A stretch of DNA of 64,000 bases from positions 5,721,832 through 5,785,831 of the forward strand of contig NC_064538.1 in assembly GCF_023856365.1 (NCBI RefSeq), given 5' to 3'. Of this stretch, positions 46,601 to 57,918 are shown piece by piece (the first letter of the stretch is position 1; each line of letters opens with the position of its first letter). Under the pieces are notes generated by a model. It worked only from the letters and a program-made list of their open reading frames with translations, ran no database searches and had not been told where the DNA came from. A program made the translations under genes and the position numbers. The stretch is from Brienomyrus brachyistius (taxonomy: Eukaryota; Chordata; Actinopteri; Osteoglossiformes; Mormyridae).

Positions 46601-48889
46601 ACACAGGGGTGCAAAAAAAAACACACAAGGCTTGAATTGCAGAGTAATATTAGCCTTCCCTCTACCACCATGTCCCTTCTGCTTGTGCTGTTCTTCTGCG
46701 ACAGGTCTTTCCGAGAATCCTAAAAAAGGATCCGAAAGGACCATCAATGGAGTGGGTGAGGAGAGTTGTGCTGTGCGAGAGCTGTTTTCATTAATTTTCC
46801 TGTTTCTGGTGAGCCGCTCCTACCTTAAGCAAAACCTGGCAGTTTGCTACAGGAGGCCTGGCTCTTCCACCAGCCCGGTTCACCAAATGAAAGCTGTTGT
46901 GTGTTGACCCCAGGGGCCCCTGGGAGAGAAGCGTCCCCTCGGACAGCCATTTGCAGGCTTTCCTTTTAACAAAGATCATTATCGGGCTCCTAGTTATTCT
47001 TCTGTTCTTGAGAGAAGAATGCCTGTTTCACAGCACTGTCCAGGGAGTGTCATAGGCCCTCAGTCAACTGCCAGTGGGGGCCCCTCCATTCCTGCTAGGG
47101 CAATGACAGGATCACAACACCCCATTGGCCGAGCCTGTTCTGGCTTGCCTGTGTCAGAATGCATCCTGGCTGCTAATGCTCTTTTATGTCCAAGTAAATT
47201 GACAATGAAGAGTGCCATCATTTTACAACATAAATATTTCATTCCCCATTTGGATGCAGATTCGGGATGCCGGCTCTGGAATTCAAATGAGCGTTCTCCC
47301 ACCCTGGAAATGAGAGGCACCTTTTTCAAAACATGATTTATGCGTGCTTGTAAGAATTGTGTGTGTGTGTCCATTATAATCAGAATATTACTGCATGAAA
47401 AATACAGTGGATAAAAAAAATTGAATTATGACAAAGCGTAACTAATGAGAGACTCTTGGGCAGTTTTTGATTAAGCTAGCCTGACGAGGTGCACAGTTTA
47501 CTTCTCAGTAGGTGTAGCACATTAGAACTTCCATTAGCGAGTCGGGGGAGGGGGTCACCTGAGCCCACCCGACCTGGAGGGTATAGCGAGACGTCTGCCT
47601 GGCTCTCGCAGGCAATTGACCCAAAGTCGGCTACTCAAGCGATGCTTTGCGTCTTGTTGCAATAAGGAGGAAATTGCTTTATTGAAGCTATTGCACTGCT
47701 TACCTGTGTTGCACCTGGGGCTGGAGGTCTAAGAAATGGGGTCAAGACAACAAGAAATGCTGCTTTTCTGATCATTTTATATTTCCCTTGTTAATGAGGG
47801 AAAGTACACCCCCCCCCCATCCCCGGGTGAAAAGACAAAAAGTTGGAGGAAGAGCCCTTTTTGAGCAGCATTCTCATTTGTGGAGGCCAGTGGTTTAATT
47901 GTACCGCATCTCAATAAAGCATGATCCCACTCAGGTGTGATGTGAGAAACACTTGGTAGCCCCCCCACAAGGAGTCACATGCCTTTCAGAACGTGTCTTT
48001 TTATCCCTCTCCGCAGGAGACGCAGAACCTGTGATTTCCTCTTGATTTTTGCATTTATTTATTTATTTGTTTGTTTAAATCTCCTCTTCCCTTTTTTTTT
48101 TGTGTAGGAACATGCTGTAATTAAACCCCGTCTGTAATAGCAGTGGAGGAGAGTGTACACAGCGGGCCGTAATGAAAACGCAGTGCTAACATTGGCTGTG
48201 CGTGGAATAGCACTACAGAACATCCCCAGCTGGAGAGGGAGAATGAACACACTGGGGTCTTGTCTTCTGAAACGCCCGCAGAGCATTTTAGGGGACTCTT
48301 CAATGGGGACCGTGACCCTTTTTAGGGGATGGCGAGATGTGACCTGGGACGCATGCAGGTGGCAGGCGATGTTTGTGTACGTGTGCGTGAATTGAAAAGG
48401 TACAGAGTTTATATTTCTCATGCCTTGGAAGGTTTATTTACTCGTGAAGCACGCAGAACCAAAATATCCCCCCCGGGCCCCCCCCTTGGTCTGGCTTTTG
48501 AGGATGGGTTTGAACAAGTCACGCTGGGAGATTCCTAGGAAACATCGTCACGACGTTTATAGGCGCTCTGCCGGGGGATGGGTGTCTTGGAATGAGTCTG
48601 CTTCTCCCTGGACGAGATGGGTCACGCCACCCTATGCTGGTGGGGAGCGGGGGGGGGGGGGGGGCTCCTTTCCCCCCACCCCCGATCCTTACTTCTTCAC
48701 AGTGCACGCAGAGCCCTGGCGCAGGCGGGCAGTCGTGTTACAATCCCCAGTACAGCTTGCCTGTTTATTTACTTACTGAGACCGTCTGCTGTGATTCTGA
48801 CTTTGACGTTCTGCTTACAGCCTGGATCATATGTTGGCAGTATTCCACGCACCGTGTCAGCTGTAGAGGGCTGGGGGATTAAGGGAGGG
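43621..48889. other. Intergenic sequence
   Basis: No gene is supported over this long stretch. Simple repeats: (AAT)n at about 44718-44742, G13 at 45550-45562, C10 at 47809-47818 and G16 at 48649-48664. Open frames up to 132 codons (46509-46907 plus, 47019-47336 plus) are not recognisable. The AAAAAAAAACAC and T-rich runs are short. Confidence 0.4.
44718..44742. repeat. (AAT)n microsatellite
   Basis: Eight consecutive AAT units in an A-rich context. Confidence 0.9.
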
Positions 48890-49270
48890 ATCAAGTGGCT
48901 GGGTGGTTAAATTACAGTGTCGTCTTAAGCGCAGTGAGCAGACCGCTCGGTTTCGCGTTCTTTCTCTCGCTGGCACACGAATCTGCGTGTCCGGATAATC
49001 CTTCGGACGGGCGCTTTGAAGGATGTCAGCCACGCAGAAAGTCGTGCGCAGATGCGATGCGCTGGGCTTCCCCCCGGGCACTTTGGCGAGCCTGTGGCTG
49101 CATGCGGGTGAGGCTGTGCAGTGACGGTGTGACTGTTTCGCTGGGCCGGACGGCCCTGCAGAGTCCAGCCTTCAGACGTGGGGGCGGCGTCCCAAAACGC
49201 GGCAGGGTCCCTTTAATTCGAGCTGCCTCTCTAGCTCCACCCACCATTAGTCAGAGATTTAAGGCAGAGG
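48890..49270. other. CpG-rich block
   Basis: Many CpGs (CGCTCGGTTTCGCGTTC, CGGATAATCCTTCGGACGGGCG, GTGCGCAGATGCGATGCG, GGGGGCGGCGTCCCAAAACGCGG). The 140-codon plus frame at 48895-49317 follows from the high CpG content and encodes no known domain. It could be an unmethylated promoter or enhancer island; no transcript structure can be seen. Confidence 0.3.
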
Positions 49271-49937
49271 CTGAGCCAGAGGAACTCTATACAGTGCCCT
49301 TGAAGAAAGTTAATTAGTTGAAGAACTCAATATGTCCGTATAAAATAATGCCACACGGAGCACTTTATTCTGGAAAAAAAATGATATACCCCTTTGTGCT
49401 TTCTTAAGTGGCTCTCTGCTCGAGAACCATTCACAAACCAATCAGACATCAGTATGTAAATCTGGTGTGTGATTCAATTTCCTTTTTATTTTGCTGCCTG
49501 TAAATAAATCTTGTTGGAGTACCATTAGATGTTCAAGAGTCTGTTTGGAAACCAATTTAATTATATAGATGAAGGGGGGCCTTGGTGTGTGTGTCAAATG
49601 GCATGCATTGAAGAGCTGCATTAAAGTGCAGATGGATACTAAGTTTGAGTTGTATTTTAGAAATTAACTACTCTTCTTTACGGATGGCGGAGCACTGGGG
49701 GCTGCGAACCCTCCTCTAGTGCGGCTTAATGGATGAAGGAGTCATTTCTTCATGGTTGACAAACACACAGCCCCGCATGCTTTTAAATTATACATTTAAG
49801 GGTAAGAAATAAGCTCAGCAATGAGCTTTTCCTAAGTAGATGTTTCCAGAAGAAATTTTCCCCAAATATACTCACTACTTCTAATAGTGAAATACAACCA
49901 TGAACATAAACAGACCCAATGATGTGTGTGTGTGTGT
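49271..49937. other. Intergenic sequence
   Basis: AT-rich unique DNA. A (TG)n tract at 49923-49937 abuts the repeat that follows. Confidence 0.4.
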
Positions 49938-50190
49938 AGGTTATGTAAATATTATGGAACATCCCCACTATGTGATAAAAACCTGTCATTTTGATGTTGT
50001 GGGGACAATTTTCCTGGTTTCCACAAGAGGAAACTCAACTTTCTAAAAATCTGTGAATGCAATCAAAAAACTAAATTTTTTTTTTTTTTTTGTTAGGTTA
50101 TTTATGGTTGGGGCTGGGTAGAAGTTAAGGTTGATTAGGGTTTTGCCCATAGAACTGAATGGATGGTCCCCACAAAGATATTAATACAAA
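49938..50190 (+). mobile_element. Microsatellite-embedded element (copy 2)
   Basis: Homologous to 15050-15313 in the opposite orientation. Shared landmarks in order: ATCCCCACTATGTGATAAAAACC, AAAAATCTGTGAATGCAATC followed by a T16 run, GGTTATTTATGGTTGGGG, AGAAGTTAAGGTTG, CCCATAGAACTGAATGGATGG and TCCCCACAAAGATATTAATAC. It is flanked by TG tracts on both sides (49923-49937 and about 50193-50208). The terminal repeats are more worn than in copy 1. Confidence 0.7.
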
Positions 50191-50843
50191 CACGTGTGTG
50201 TATGTGTGCGGCGTTTTTAGGAGGCAGGGTTAAGACAGGGAATTCCATGGAAGATCTTGTGTTGGCATCTCCTTTAAGGAGGCTTGTTGAATACTGTGTC
50301 CAGATGATGTCATATTGTCCCACATGCTAGGGTCTAATCCCACCAAAGCTCCCAGGACAACCGGCATGCTTTGGACAAACACACCACGATGTGCTCGAGA
50401 TGAAGAGCATTAGATGAGGTCATTAAATACCTGCTTGATTATGTCATAAAGGGTTGCTGTACTTTTTCTTCACATCCAGCGAGGAGCAGTTTCATGACTA
50501 TATGCTAGCAGGTGAGAGACAGCTTGTGCCTGACGCCGCGGCTCTCCCGAGTTAAAATAAAACTGTGAAAACGTGTCCAATTTGGGCTCACGGCGAAGCA
50601 GCGGGCGGATGGACGCAGCGAGCCTCCGACTGGTGAGAACGAGGTGTTGGCCAGATGCTCCCGCACCCTTTCCCGGCTCGCGGAGGCTGTGGCGCCTTCC
50701 GGGGATGCATTCCCACCTCTGAGACTCAGTGACAGTGAAGACGAAGATGTTCGGCTCCAAAGAACAGGTCTTGCCAGCAGAGTCGCTGCGAGACGCAAAG
50801 CTTAACATGCACATATGGTTACGAGAGCTCAAATCTCCTAATG
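50191..50843. other. Intergenic sequence with CpG-rich part
   Basis: 50490-50710 is CpG-rich (CTGACGCCGCGGCTC, GCGAAGCAGCGGGCGG). A 144-codon minus frame (50470-50904) crosses this region into the hAT-type repeat and is not a credible gene. Confidence 0.4.
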
Positions 50844-51003
50844 CAGTGATTCTCAGTCCAGTCTCCATCCAGTACACGGTTTTACTGATTTTACTTGTCG
50901 ACAAAAAAGTTCTTGATTAACTGGATCAGGCAGACAGAAGTAGAACTGGAAACGAAACATGGACTGGATGAGTGGGGACCACGGACTGGGTTGGACACCA
51001 CTG
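50844..51003. mobile_element. Short hAT-type non-autonomous element
   Basis: Left end CAGTGATTCTCAGTCCAGT and right end ACTGGGTTGGACACCACTG are imperfect inverted repeats of 19 bases. The 8-base flanks TCCTAATG (50836-50843) and CCAAAATG (51004-51011) agree at 5 positions. The left end resembles that of the larger hAT element at 7815. It has no coding capacity. Confidence 0.6.
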
Positions 51004-53279
51004 CCAAAATGTAGGAGAGTCTACTAAAGAGTATTGTGATCAAACTCATGGCATATTATAGGTAAACAAATCTACGTTAATTCTCTAAGTCTATTAGCTA
51101 TTACCCTGCATCCAAAATTTCACATAATCTGTTTCAATTAGCCAAAACTCCACAGAGGCAATGACACCGGCATGTTTTTGTAAAGTTGAACACAAACAAA
51201 TCCGGAAAAATCCATGCCTCCTAACAGCTGTCTCCCTGGAATACATTTGTACCAAACTCCCGATTTCATGCAGAGCAGACAGGAACTTGTAAATGAGTCG
51301 AATAAATCAACTACAGTATACCACCCCCCCCCCACCCCCCCACCATGATCTGGCCCCAATTAGCTGAAAACGAAAAGGAAAAATCCATCGATATCGATGA
51401 AAACGTGGATCCCGCTGGACGGGCGAGTTTGTGGAGTCTTGGGGGGGTTGGCGGGCGGCGGGGGGGGGGGGGGGGCGTAACCTTGCTGAACAGCATGTAG
51501 AAAGACATGATCACATGTTCCCTGCCCTCCTGAATATACATCATGGAATGGCCGCATGGTCATTACAGTCGAATTAGAAAGATTTCCATATGGACAAGGA
51601 TCCCACACACTGGGCCAAAGGCAGATCGGCTCCTTAACTTTAGTTATAAATAATAAACACTGCAGTCCTGTGCATCCAGGTGTGAATCTGCCCACGTTCC
51701 CTCGCTATAATAAGCGGTGATGGATGCTGAGTGACTCGCCTCTCACTCCATCTGCAGCCTATTCCCGGTTCATGCCCCTGCTGTGTTAAATTATTTAAAA
51801 GCAATTCTCAAGAGCGATTGCTTTCATTAAACTGCATATCTCATCATTTTTTAATTCCAAATCCGTTTTTATCTTAAAAAAGCTTTAAACACTCGCCCAC
51901 CCCCCCACCCCCCCCAACATCCTCTTTTTTGGGTAGGCGACATGTCTGTCTTCTTAAGAAGGCTCAAATTGGCTACCCATGTGGTCTAATATTTAGGAAG
52001 TTTTTTTAGTTCGTCCACTTAACCGATTACCTGGGGATTTCTCTACAACGTTAAGTGTTATCCTAAAGAGGATTAATCTCTCTATCAGATTTTTGGTAGA
52101 CATGATTGAAACATACATTGTTAAACCATCTAGCACAGGGCTCTCAAACTTCTCCTTCTCCAGAGTCTCACGCTTCCATACCACACATGTTTGAATAAGA
52201 CTAACACAGCTAATCTCTTTGGAAAAAGCAATTAAAATGTCTGTAAGGTAGGTGCACTGCATATCTGAAGGTTAAGATTAGTTCTTATTCAAAACTAGAT
52301 ACTGCTTAATCTTATTAAATATTCATCATTCCATAATCGCGACCCTTCATTGGCGCATACATAATACAGAACCAACCTCAAAATATTCATCTTAAACTTG
52401 GGGCCTCCAAGATGATGCATTCCAGGTGTGGCCTACAGTCAGGACCTGGGTTCAGTCCCTGCCATGATGTACAAAACGTCCAGGTGAGGAGGTCCAGTCA
52501 ACATGAACTGACTCATGATCCTCCAGAAGGGGGTTTATGGTTGGGTTCCTCAACCTTCTTCTTGCCCTGCAGCAACATTTAGCTGCCTGCAGGGTAGTGG
52601 GTGGAATAGCACGACCCTGTCATCCTGCAGTGAACTGAGAGCACATCTGGGTAGGCGTGTACTAGTCTTTGTCCCTTCCCTAGCTGACGTGGGAATAATG
52701 CAGAGATAGACTTATGTTTGCCCAGATCGGCTGGTCCAGATTAGGAGGAACCAGCAGAAAAACTAACAGGCTTGCAAAAATTATTCTACTTAAAACAAGC
52801 AATACTGCAGCTTTTGAATGCTGGATAGCTTCCATCGATCCATCCACCTTCTAGCTGCTTATGCAATGCCCTACAAAGGCCAAACACAATAACCATGCTG
52901 ACCAGAACCATGCATAGCCAAACTAAGATATTTTGTCATGCGGTGAAACAGAGCCCAAGATATCCTTTTTTAGTCATAAATCAGTTTAATCAAGCATGCA
53001 GTTCTGGTGTTTTTTGCCTTTGTTCGTGACTATGCAGTTGGATTTCCAGTAGTTATTATTTAAAATCTGCAGTGCAGGTGTTGAAACCTATAGGAAGTGC
53101 AACAAACCAAATTAGCTACAGGCCTGAGAGGCTGTAGATCCAACTCAAAGACACGTTATTCCAATATAACCTTTCTCCACCTACTAAGCGACGCCGCCTA
53201 TAACTGTGGGGCTTGTGTGTTTCGACACTCTCTTATCTCTTTATTGCCAGGTAGGCTTGTGCCCTCTGCACATTACAAG
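51004..53279. other. Intergenic sequence with G/C homopolymers
   Basis: No gene is supported. C10 and C7 runs at 51324-51341 and G16 at 51460-51475. Weak SINE traces: a GACCTGGGTTCAGTCCCTGCC box B-like segment near 52443-52463, and an antisense V-SINE tail CCATCCACCTTCTAGCTGC near 52840. A CAGGGCTCTCAAACT start at 52136 resembles small hAT elements. All are too short to delimit. Confidence 0.35.
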
Positions 53280-53860
53280 CGGCCATATTTGTTAACCTAG
53301 TTGCTCTGACGGAGATTCCGCCGAGCTCCCCCCCCGCGGCCTTTCTGTTTACATCATACATGTTAATGTTATCATATGTCCGTCTGTTATTATTTGCACC
53401 ATCATTGCTATTTATTTCCTCACTGGAGAGTGCTCTGTGGCAATCCCTTGCCGAGGGCGATGCGCAAAAATAAATTGAGGTGAATTTCTGTTCGCACATG
53501 AATTTTGGCTGCCAATCTGGGTGTCTGAGTTTCCAGAGAGAACAGTCAGTCCCAGAGTGTCTTTTTAGCATCTCAGACATTAGTATCCATGCAGTTCTGA
53601 ACCAAACCGAACCCTGCAAATCCAAAGAGAATGGCTAAGCTATCTGTTGCTAAATATACGGGTAACTCATGAAAAGGTGCCTGCTTTACTGTTACGCTCA
53701 CATTTGCTATTGGCTGACTTTGGCAGTAATTTGGACGCTCAGGCAGCTTGTTGTACATAAAAGGCTTATTTTCTTTTTTTGTTTACAACGAAGCCTCCGG
53801 ACTTTTACATGAGGAACAGCACCGTGTACGAACAGCGCCATTTTAGCGCTGCGAAAAGAA
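53280..53860. other. Candidate conserved noncoding block
   Basis: Repeat-free sequence with TTATTATTTGCACCATCATTG, GATGCGCAAAAATAAATTGAGG and TTTTGTTTACAACG (forkhead-like). A 130-codon minus frame (53233-53625) overlaps but shows no domain. It is regulatory by texture only. Confidence 0.25.
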
Positions 53861-54168
53861 GTACTTTCCATAAAATATAATTTTACAAATATCTTTTTTC
53901 ACCCTCCTTTTTCAGTGCACAAATGCTACTCAGGGACTCGGTAGACTTTAGAGAGAAGATTGCTTTTTTCTCAGGGGTGGGTATGGATGGATGGCACAGC
54001 ACTAAAATGAAATTGGCCTTGATATTAAAAAAGCAGAAAAGAAAGGCAATAAAAAAAACTCTGATGATGTGAAAAGCCCCAGGCAAGAGGAAGGCTATCA
54101 TTTTTCTTCACTACATTGATTAATATCACATAGAATTGCTGAGAGTGAGACATCAGCTGCACCCCCTG

Positions 54169-54186
54169 CCCCCCCCCCCCCCCCCC
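54169..54186. repeat. Poly(C) run, 18 bases
   Basis: An uninterrupted C homopolymer. Confidence 0.9.
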
Positions 54187-54970
54187 AACATACTCCCACA
54201 CACAGGCCCCTCAATCATAATTAGCGGGAAGCTACATGGGTCTGGTTCGACTTAAAAGGAGGATTTTGAGGACTAGAAGTCCATCTACAGCTGTTATTGT
54301 CCCCACAGGGACGAAACAGGAGGCAGAGATCAGCTGGCAGATAAAGAATAGCACCGATGAGTTCCTCAAAAAGGAAATGTGCTTCGGGTTCTGCGCCTGT
54401 GTTAACATGGCGCGCCTGGTGGAATTGCGAAAGAAATGTCGCATGGAAAGTGAGCGGCGGTCATATTTATTTGAAAGGCACTGTGCCGCAGTTCCCGGAG
54501 AGGACTGACTCATGCGATTATCTGAGCTCATCCAATTGTAGCAGATTAGCATGGTGCTCTAGGCTTTTCAGCGGGGATTGCTTCGGAGGAGATGATCCCA
54601 GATCAGGCCTTAAAGGATGTTGTTACTTCAGGGATATACCATCTCTGGAGGAGGGGGGGTTCTCTGCTTGGGACACTTACTGTGCTTTTGCACAATTGGA
54701 TCAATCAGTCCTATATAAACACCAGACACACAAAATGACCCCTCGTCCATCAGAGGCTAGCCTACTGTAGAAAGAGCTGACAAGAGGATGTTCTTGACGA
54801 CTGTAGAACCTGCTCACCTGTATATTTAGCTTATGTACTGTAGTAGAATCCCAACATGTGACAAAAGGCTTTGTGGGGGGAATCACAGGAGTGGAAAAGC
54901 AATCAACACCTTGGGTAAAATGAGTAAGTCCAAAAATATGCCTTATTCATCTTTGAAGGCTAATTTATGT

Positions 54971-55003
54971 TCATTCGTTCATTCATTCATTCGTTTGTTC
55001 ATT
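54971..55003. repeat. (ATTC)n microsatellite
   Basis: TTCATTCGTTCATTCATTC with tandem variants, about eight imperfect units. Confidence 0.85.
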
Positions 55004-55689
55004 TATAATACCAGTAGAATCTTAGCTAAGTCTGCTGGGCCAGACAATTGTGAACCCTTTCCTCATAAACATATTAAGTGAAGTATCTCAGCTTGTTTGA
55101 TAAATTGTGCCGTTTCCCTGGGAGTTCAGCACTTGATAACACATGCATTTTAATTCTAAACAAGGCAAGTAGACTGATAGACCCCATTAATGGATACTCT
55201 TCTGCTGTAGGGTTCTCAGGCACACTGAGTCATCTTGATGCGTAAGCCGTTTAATTCAGGCTAGTGAAACAAAGTGTTCTCCTACCTGCTCAGCAAACGG
55301 AACACGCACATAATGTCCGACATCGAGTGAATGATCATTGTGTTTTTCAAAATGCCAGCTGAGATCTTTTGTATTTTTTTTTGCTTGGCGGACTCCGGAC
55401 GTGGACCGGCGTAGCAGCCAGCTGCTCGAACATGCTGAGCATCAGTCAGTCAACTGATTGATTTCTTATTGTGTCTCGGTTAACCGGTACCAGGACGCGT
55501 GCCAAGCCTCATCGCTCTTGACAGAGATGCTCATGATTTCTTTCACCCAGAAATGCCCAAGTGAAAAACATCTACTACATTCCCGGAATATTCCACTGGG
55601 CCTATTCCCATCCGTAAATTTCCTTTATATATTTATTTTATGGCATGTTTCCTAAAGCAAACAGAGGAACCCAATTATAAAGCCACCTA

Positions 55690-56260
55690 ATAAAGTTTGT
55701 ATAGGACAAACTTTATCTGGGAGAAAGAGAGGGTGTCACCGCGACAGACCGATGCCCTGACTGGGTATTTATCGCACAAGAATACAAAGAACTTGGCAAC
55801 AACCGCTGTGTATCACGTTACATTAATTCTCCAGTGTCCGACTTGGTTTTTGAGCCATTGCGTCTCATTTGTTTTGCCTTGTAATGAGGAATTTGAAATG
55901 TGTATTACAGTTCAAACTGTTATGGATTATTTCTTTAATTATTTCTTGCGACCGGGCATGTTTGTATTACATATTGCAGTTCATTGTGACATTTTCATTA
56001 AAAAGAACAATGAAAAATGTAAACATAAGCCATGTAGGTGTCAGATCTCACTGGGGAGTGCACAGTCGCAAAAATGAATGCATTTCTTTTCAAATGCGAA
56101 AAAAAAAACAACTGAAAGATTTGATGGATTAACATATTTATGCATCCATAATAGCTGTCACACTCACAGCAGACAACCCGAGAGATAAATACACTTTGAC
56201 AAGCAAAAGACATTTTTCTAAAGGGAAAGTGACAAGCAAGCCTGTTGTTTAATTTTATTT
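55690..56260. other. Candidate conserved noncoding block
   Basis: Long repeat-free stretch with TTTATCGCACAAG, TCACGTTACATTAATTC, GCAGTTCATTGTGACATTTTC and AAAGAACAATGAAAAATG (SOX-like ACAAT/ATTGTG sites). A 126-codon plus frame (55697-56077) runs through it, but its product is cysteine- and phenylalanine-rich with no known domain, and the reverse strand is also partly open. I favour regulatory DNA. Confidence 0.28.
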
Positions 56261-57796
56261 AAATGACCAGCAAAATTTGTGCTTTCAGGTCTTTCAGGAA
56301 ATGAAGGCTTGGCTTCCGAAAGACAGACTCAGAAGGGCTCATGACAAGAGACTTTTCAGATGTTTAATAAAAACTTAGCTGGATAAATACTCCAAATGAC
56401 AACAAGCAGCAGGGAAGCTGCAGTGAACTATGAAGGGTGAGGATAACATTACAAATATTACTAATATTCTAACTATAATTTGATTGCATGCAACCTAGAA
56501 GCACACAGCTGATGTCATGAAACCTACAAATGAAGAATATATAACTTCTTATATAACTATGTATAGGCATTACTGAGCGTTTCTGGACACAAAAGGGAAG
56601 TTTCCTTCTTTCCTCGTATTGATTCGATTACACCATCTTCTCTTGCAGTTTCATTCTCTCTTCGCTTCCATAAATGGAGTTTTCAGTGAGGGAGGGCCGC
56701 CCCGGTAAATGCAGTGGAATGTCAACAGGATGCAACACGTTGGGAGAGCCTGCTACCCTCTGTATTCTTCTCGATTCCTTTTTACCTGCAGAGTCTCCAT
56801 GCTGCAGCCAGTTTGTGTGCCCATGTGTCCTCAATTGATGACATATTACTTTTAATAGAGTTAATTCATTCAATTAATAGACATGGTTCTGCCCAAAGAA
56901 CTCATTGTGGGATAGAAAATTCTACAAAAGGTACTAAAAAAAAACATTTCCCCCCCTGTCCTTCACAAATATGACCACACAGCACTAGATTCAACAATTA
57001 ATTTTAGCTGCTCATTTTGCCTAATTTCTGCGGAGAACCGATTTTTCGTAACCTCTACAAAGTCTAGCTTCTACTTTCAAAACAATGTGCTTAACTTCAT
57101 GTTCGTCTATAATTCTGAGGATATTTAGAAGATATTTAGTCCTGCCTGTGGTTAAATGAAATCACATGGTCTGTTGCATCATACATATGAATAAAAAAAC
57201 AAAGCATCTGAAATCTTCAGGTTTTTGTGTCGGGAGTGTACTGTAGTTATTATTTTTCTAGAATGAGCTGTCCATTATCATGATTGTGATTACCGTGGAG
57301 CGCTCGTCTCTCACAAATAGCGCAATAATCAGCATATAGCCCATGAATCATTCATTAACGATCGGCTGATGGGACACGCTTTTGCAAATCATGCACAATT
57401 GCATACATCTAATGGTAGGAGGAAGGGAAAGACAACTGGATAATTAGGCACATTGTGCTCAAGATGCCGACAGTTTAACCATTTAATTCAGTCACCTGCT
57501 TCGGGATTCGCATCTGCTGTGATCGTACTTTTGGGATTATTTTTCATTAGTTTTTACGCCGCACTCTCGCTCGCATGGACACTCCTGCCACACTCCGGTC
57601 ATTCCCGAAGACAGATAAAAGCAGGGCTTTGGCGGGGGGGTGGGGGGGAATGGTGCAAGGTGCAGGTCGCAACACTCATCCACCCGCGCTGACAAAACAA
57701 AGGCTCCTGTTGATGAAGTACCCCCTGCAGCAATGCATGCACACGTGCGCACACAGGCACGGACGTCACCCACCCCCGCATGACTCAGAACCACGT
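56261..57796. other. Intergenic sequence
   Basis: No gene is supported. 57290-57550 contains GCGCAATAATCAGCATATAGCC and TGAATCATTCATTAACG, plausible regulatory DNA. G-rich near 57631-57649. Confidence 0.35.
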
Positions 57797-57918
57797 ATAC
57801 CCCCCCTGTAGCTCAGCACGTACCGCATTGTGCTAGCAACATGACGATCATGGGTTTGGAGCCCAAGAACCACACCTTCCCCCTACAGTACGGTGCTTTG
57901 GATAAGTGTCTCACATGA
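57797..57918 (+). mobile_element. tRNA-derived SINE, degenerate
   Basis: Box A-like CTGTAGCTCAGCACGTACCGC (57806), box B-like GGGTTTGGAGCCC (57853-57865) and the LINE-derived end TGCTTTGGATAAGTGTCTC (57895-57913), which matches the GCTCTGGATAAGAGYGTCTG tail shared by fish SINEs and L2-type LINEs. It is not a functional tRNA gene because box B and the stems are damaged. Confidence 0.65.

Larger units (their letters stand above)
53861..55689. other. Intergenic sequence
   Basis: No gene is supported. C18 at 54169-54186 and (ATTC)n at 54971-55003. The plus frames at 54236-54508 and 54357-54770 overlap each other and are not recognisable proteins. Confidence 0.38.

Noticed and set aside
48895..49317. 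140-codon plus-strand frame in CpG-rich DNA
   Set aside because: Stops are rare in such DNA. There is no recognisable domain, no clear splice sites, and a long frame is also open on the other strand.
50470..50904. 144-codon minus-strand open frame
   Set aside because: It crosses from CpG-rich DNA into a hAT-type repeat, shows no domain, and is overlapped by another long frame on the same strand.
57797..57870. tRNA gene
   Set aside because: Box B is damaged and the sequence ends in the GGATAAGTGTCT SINE tail.
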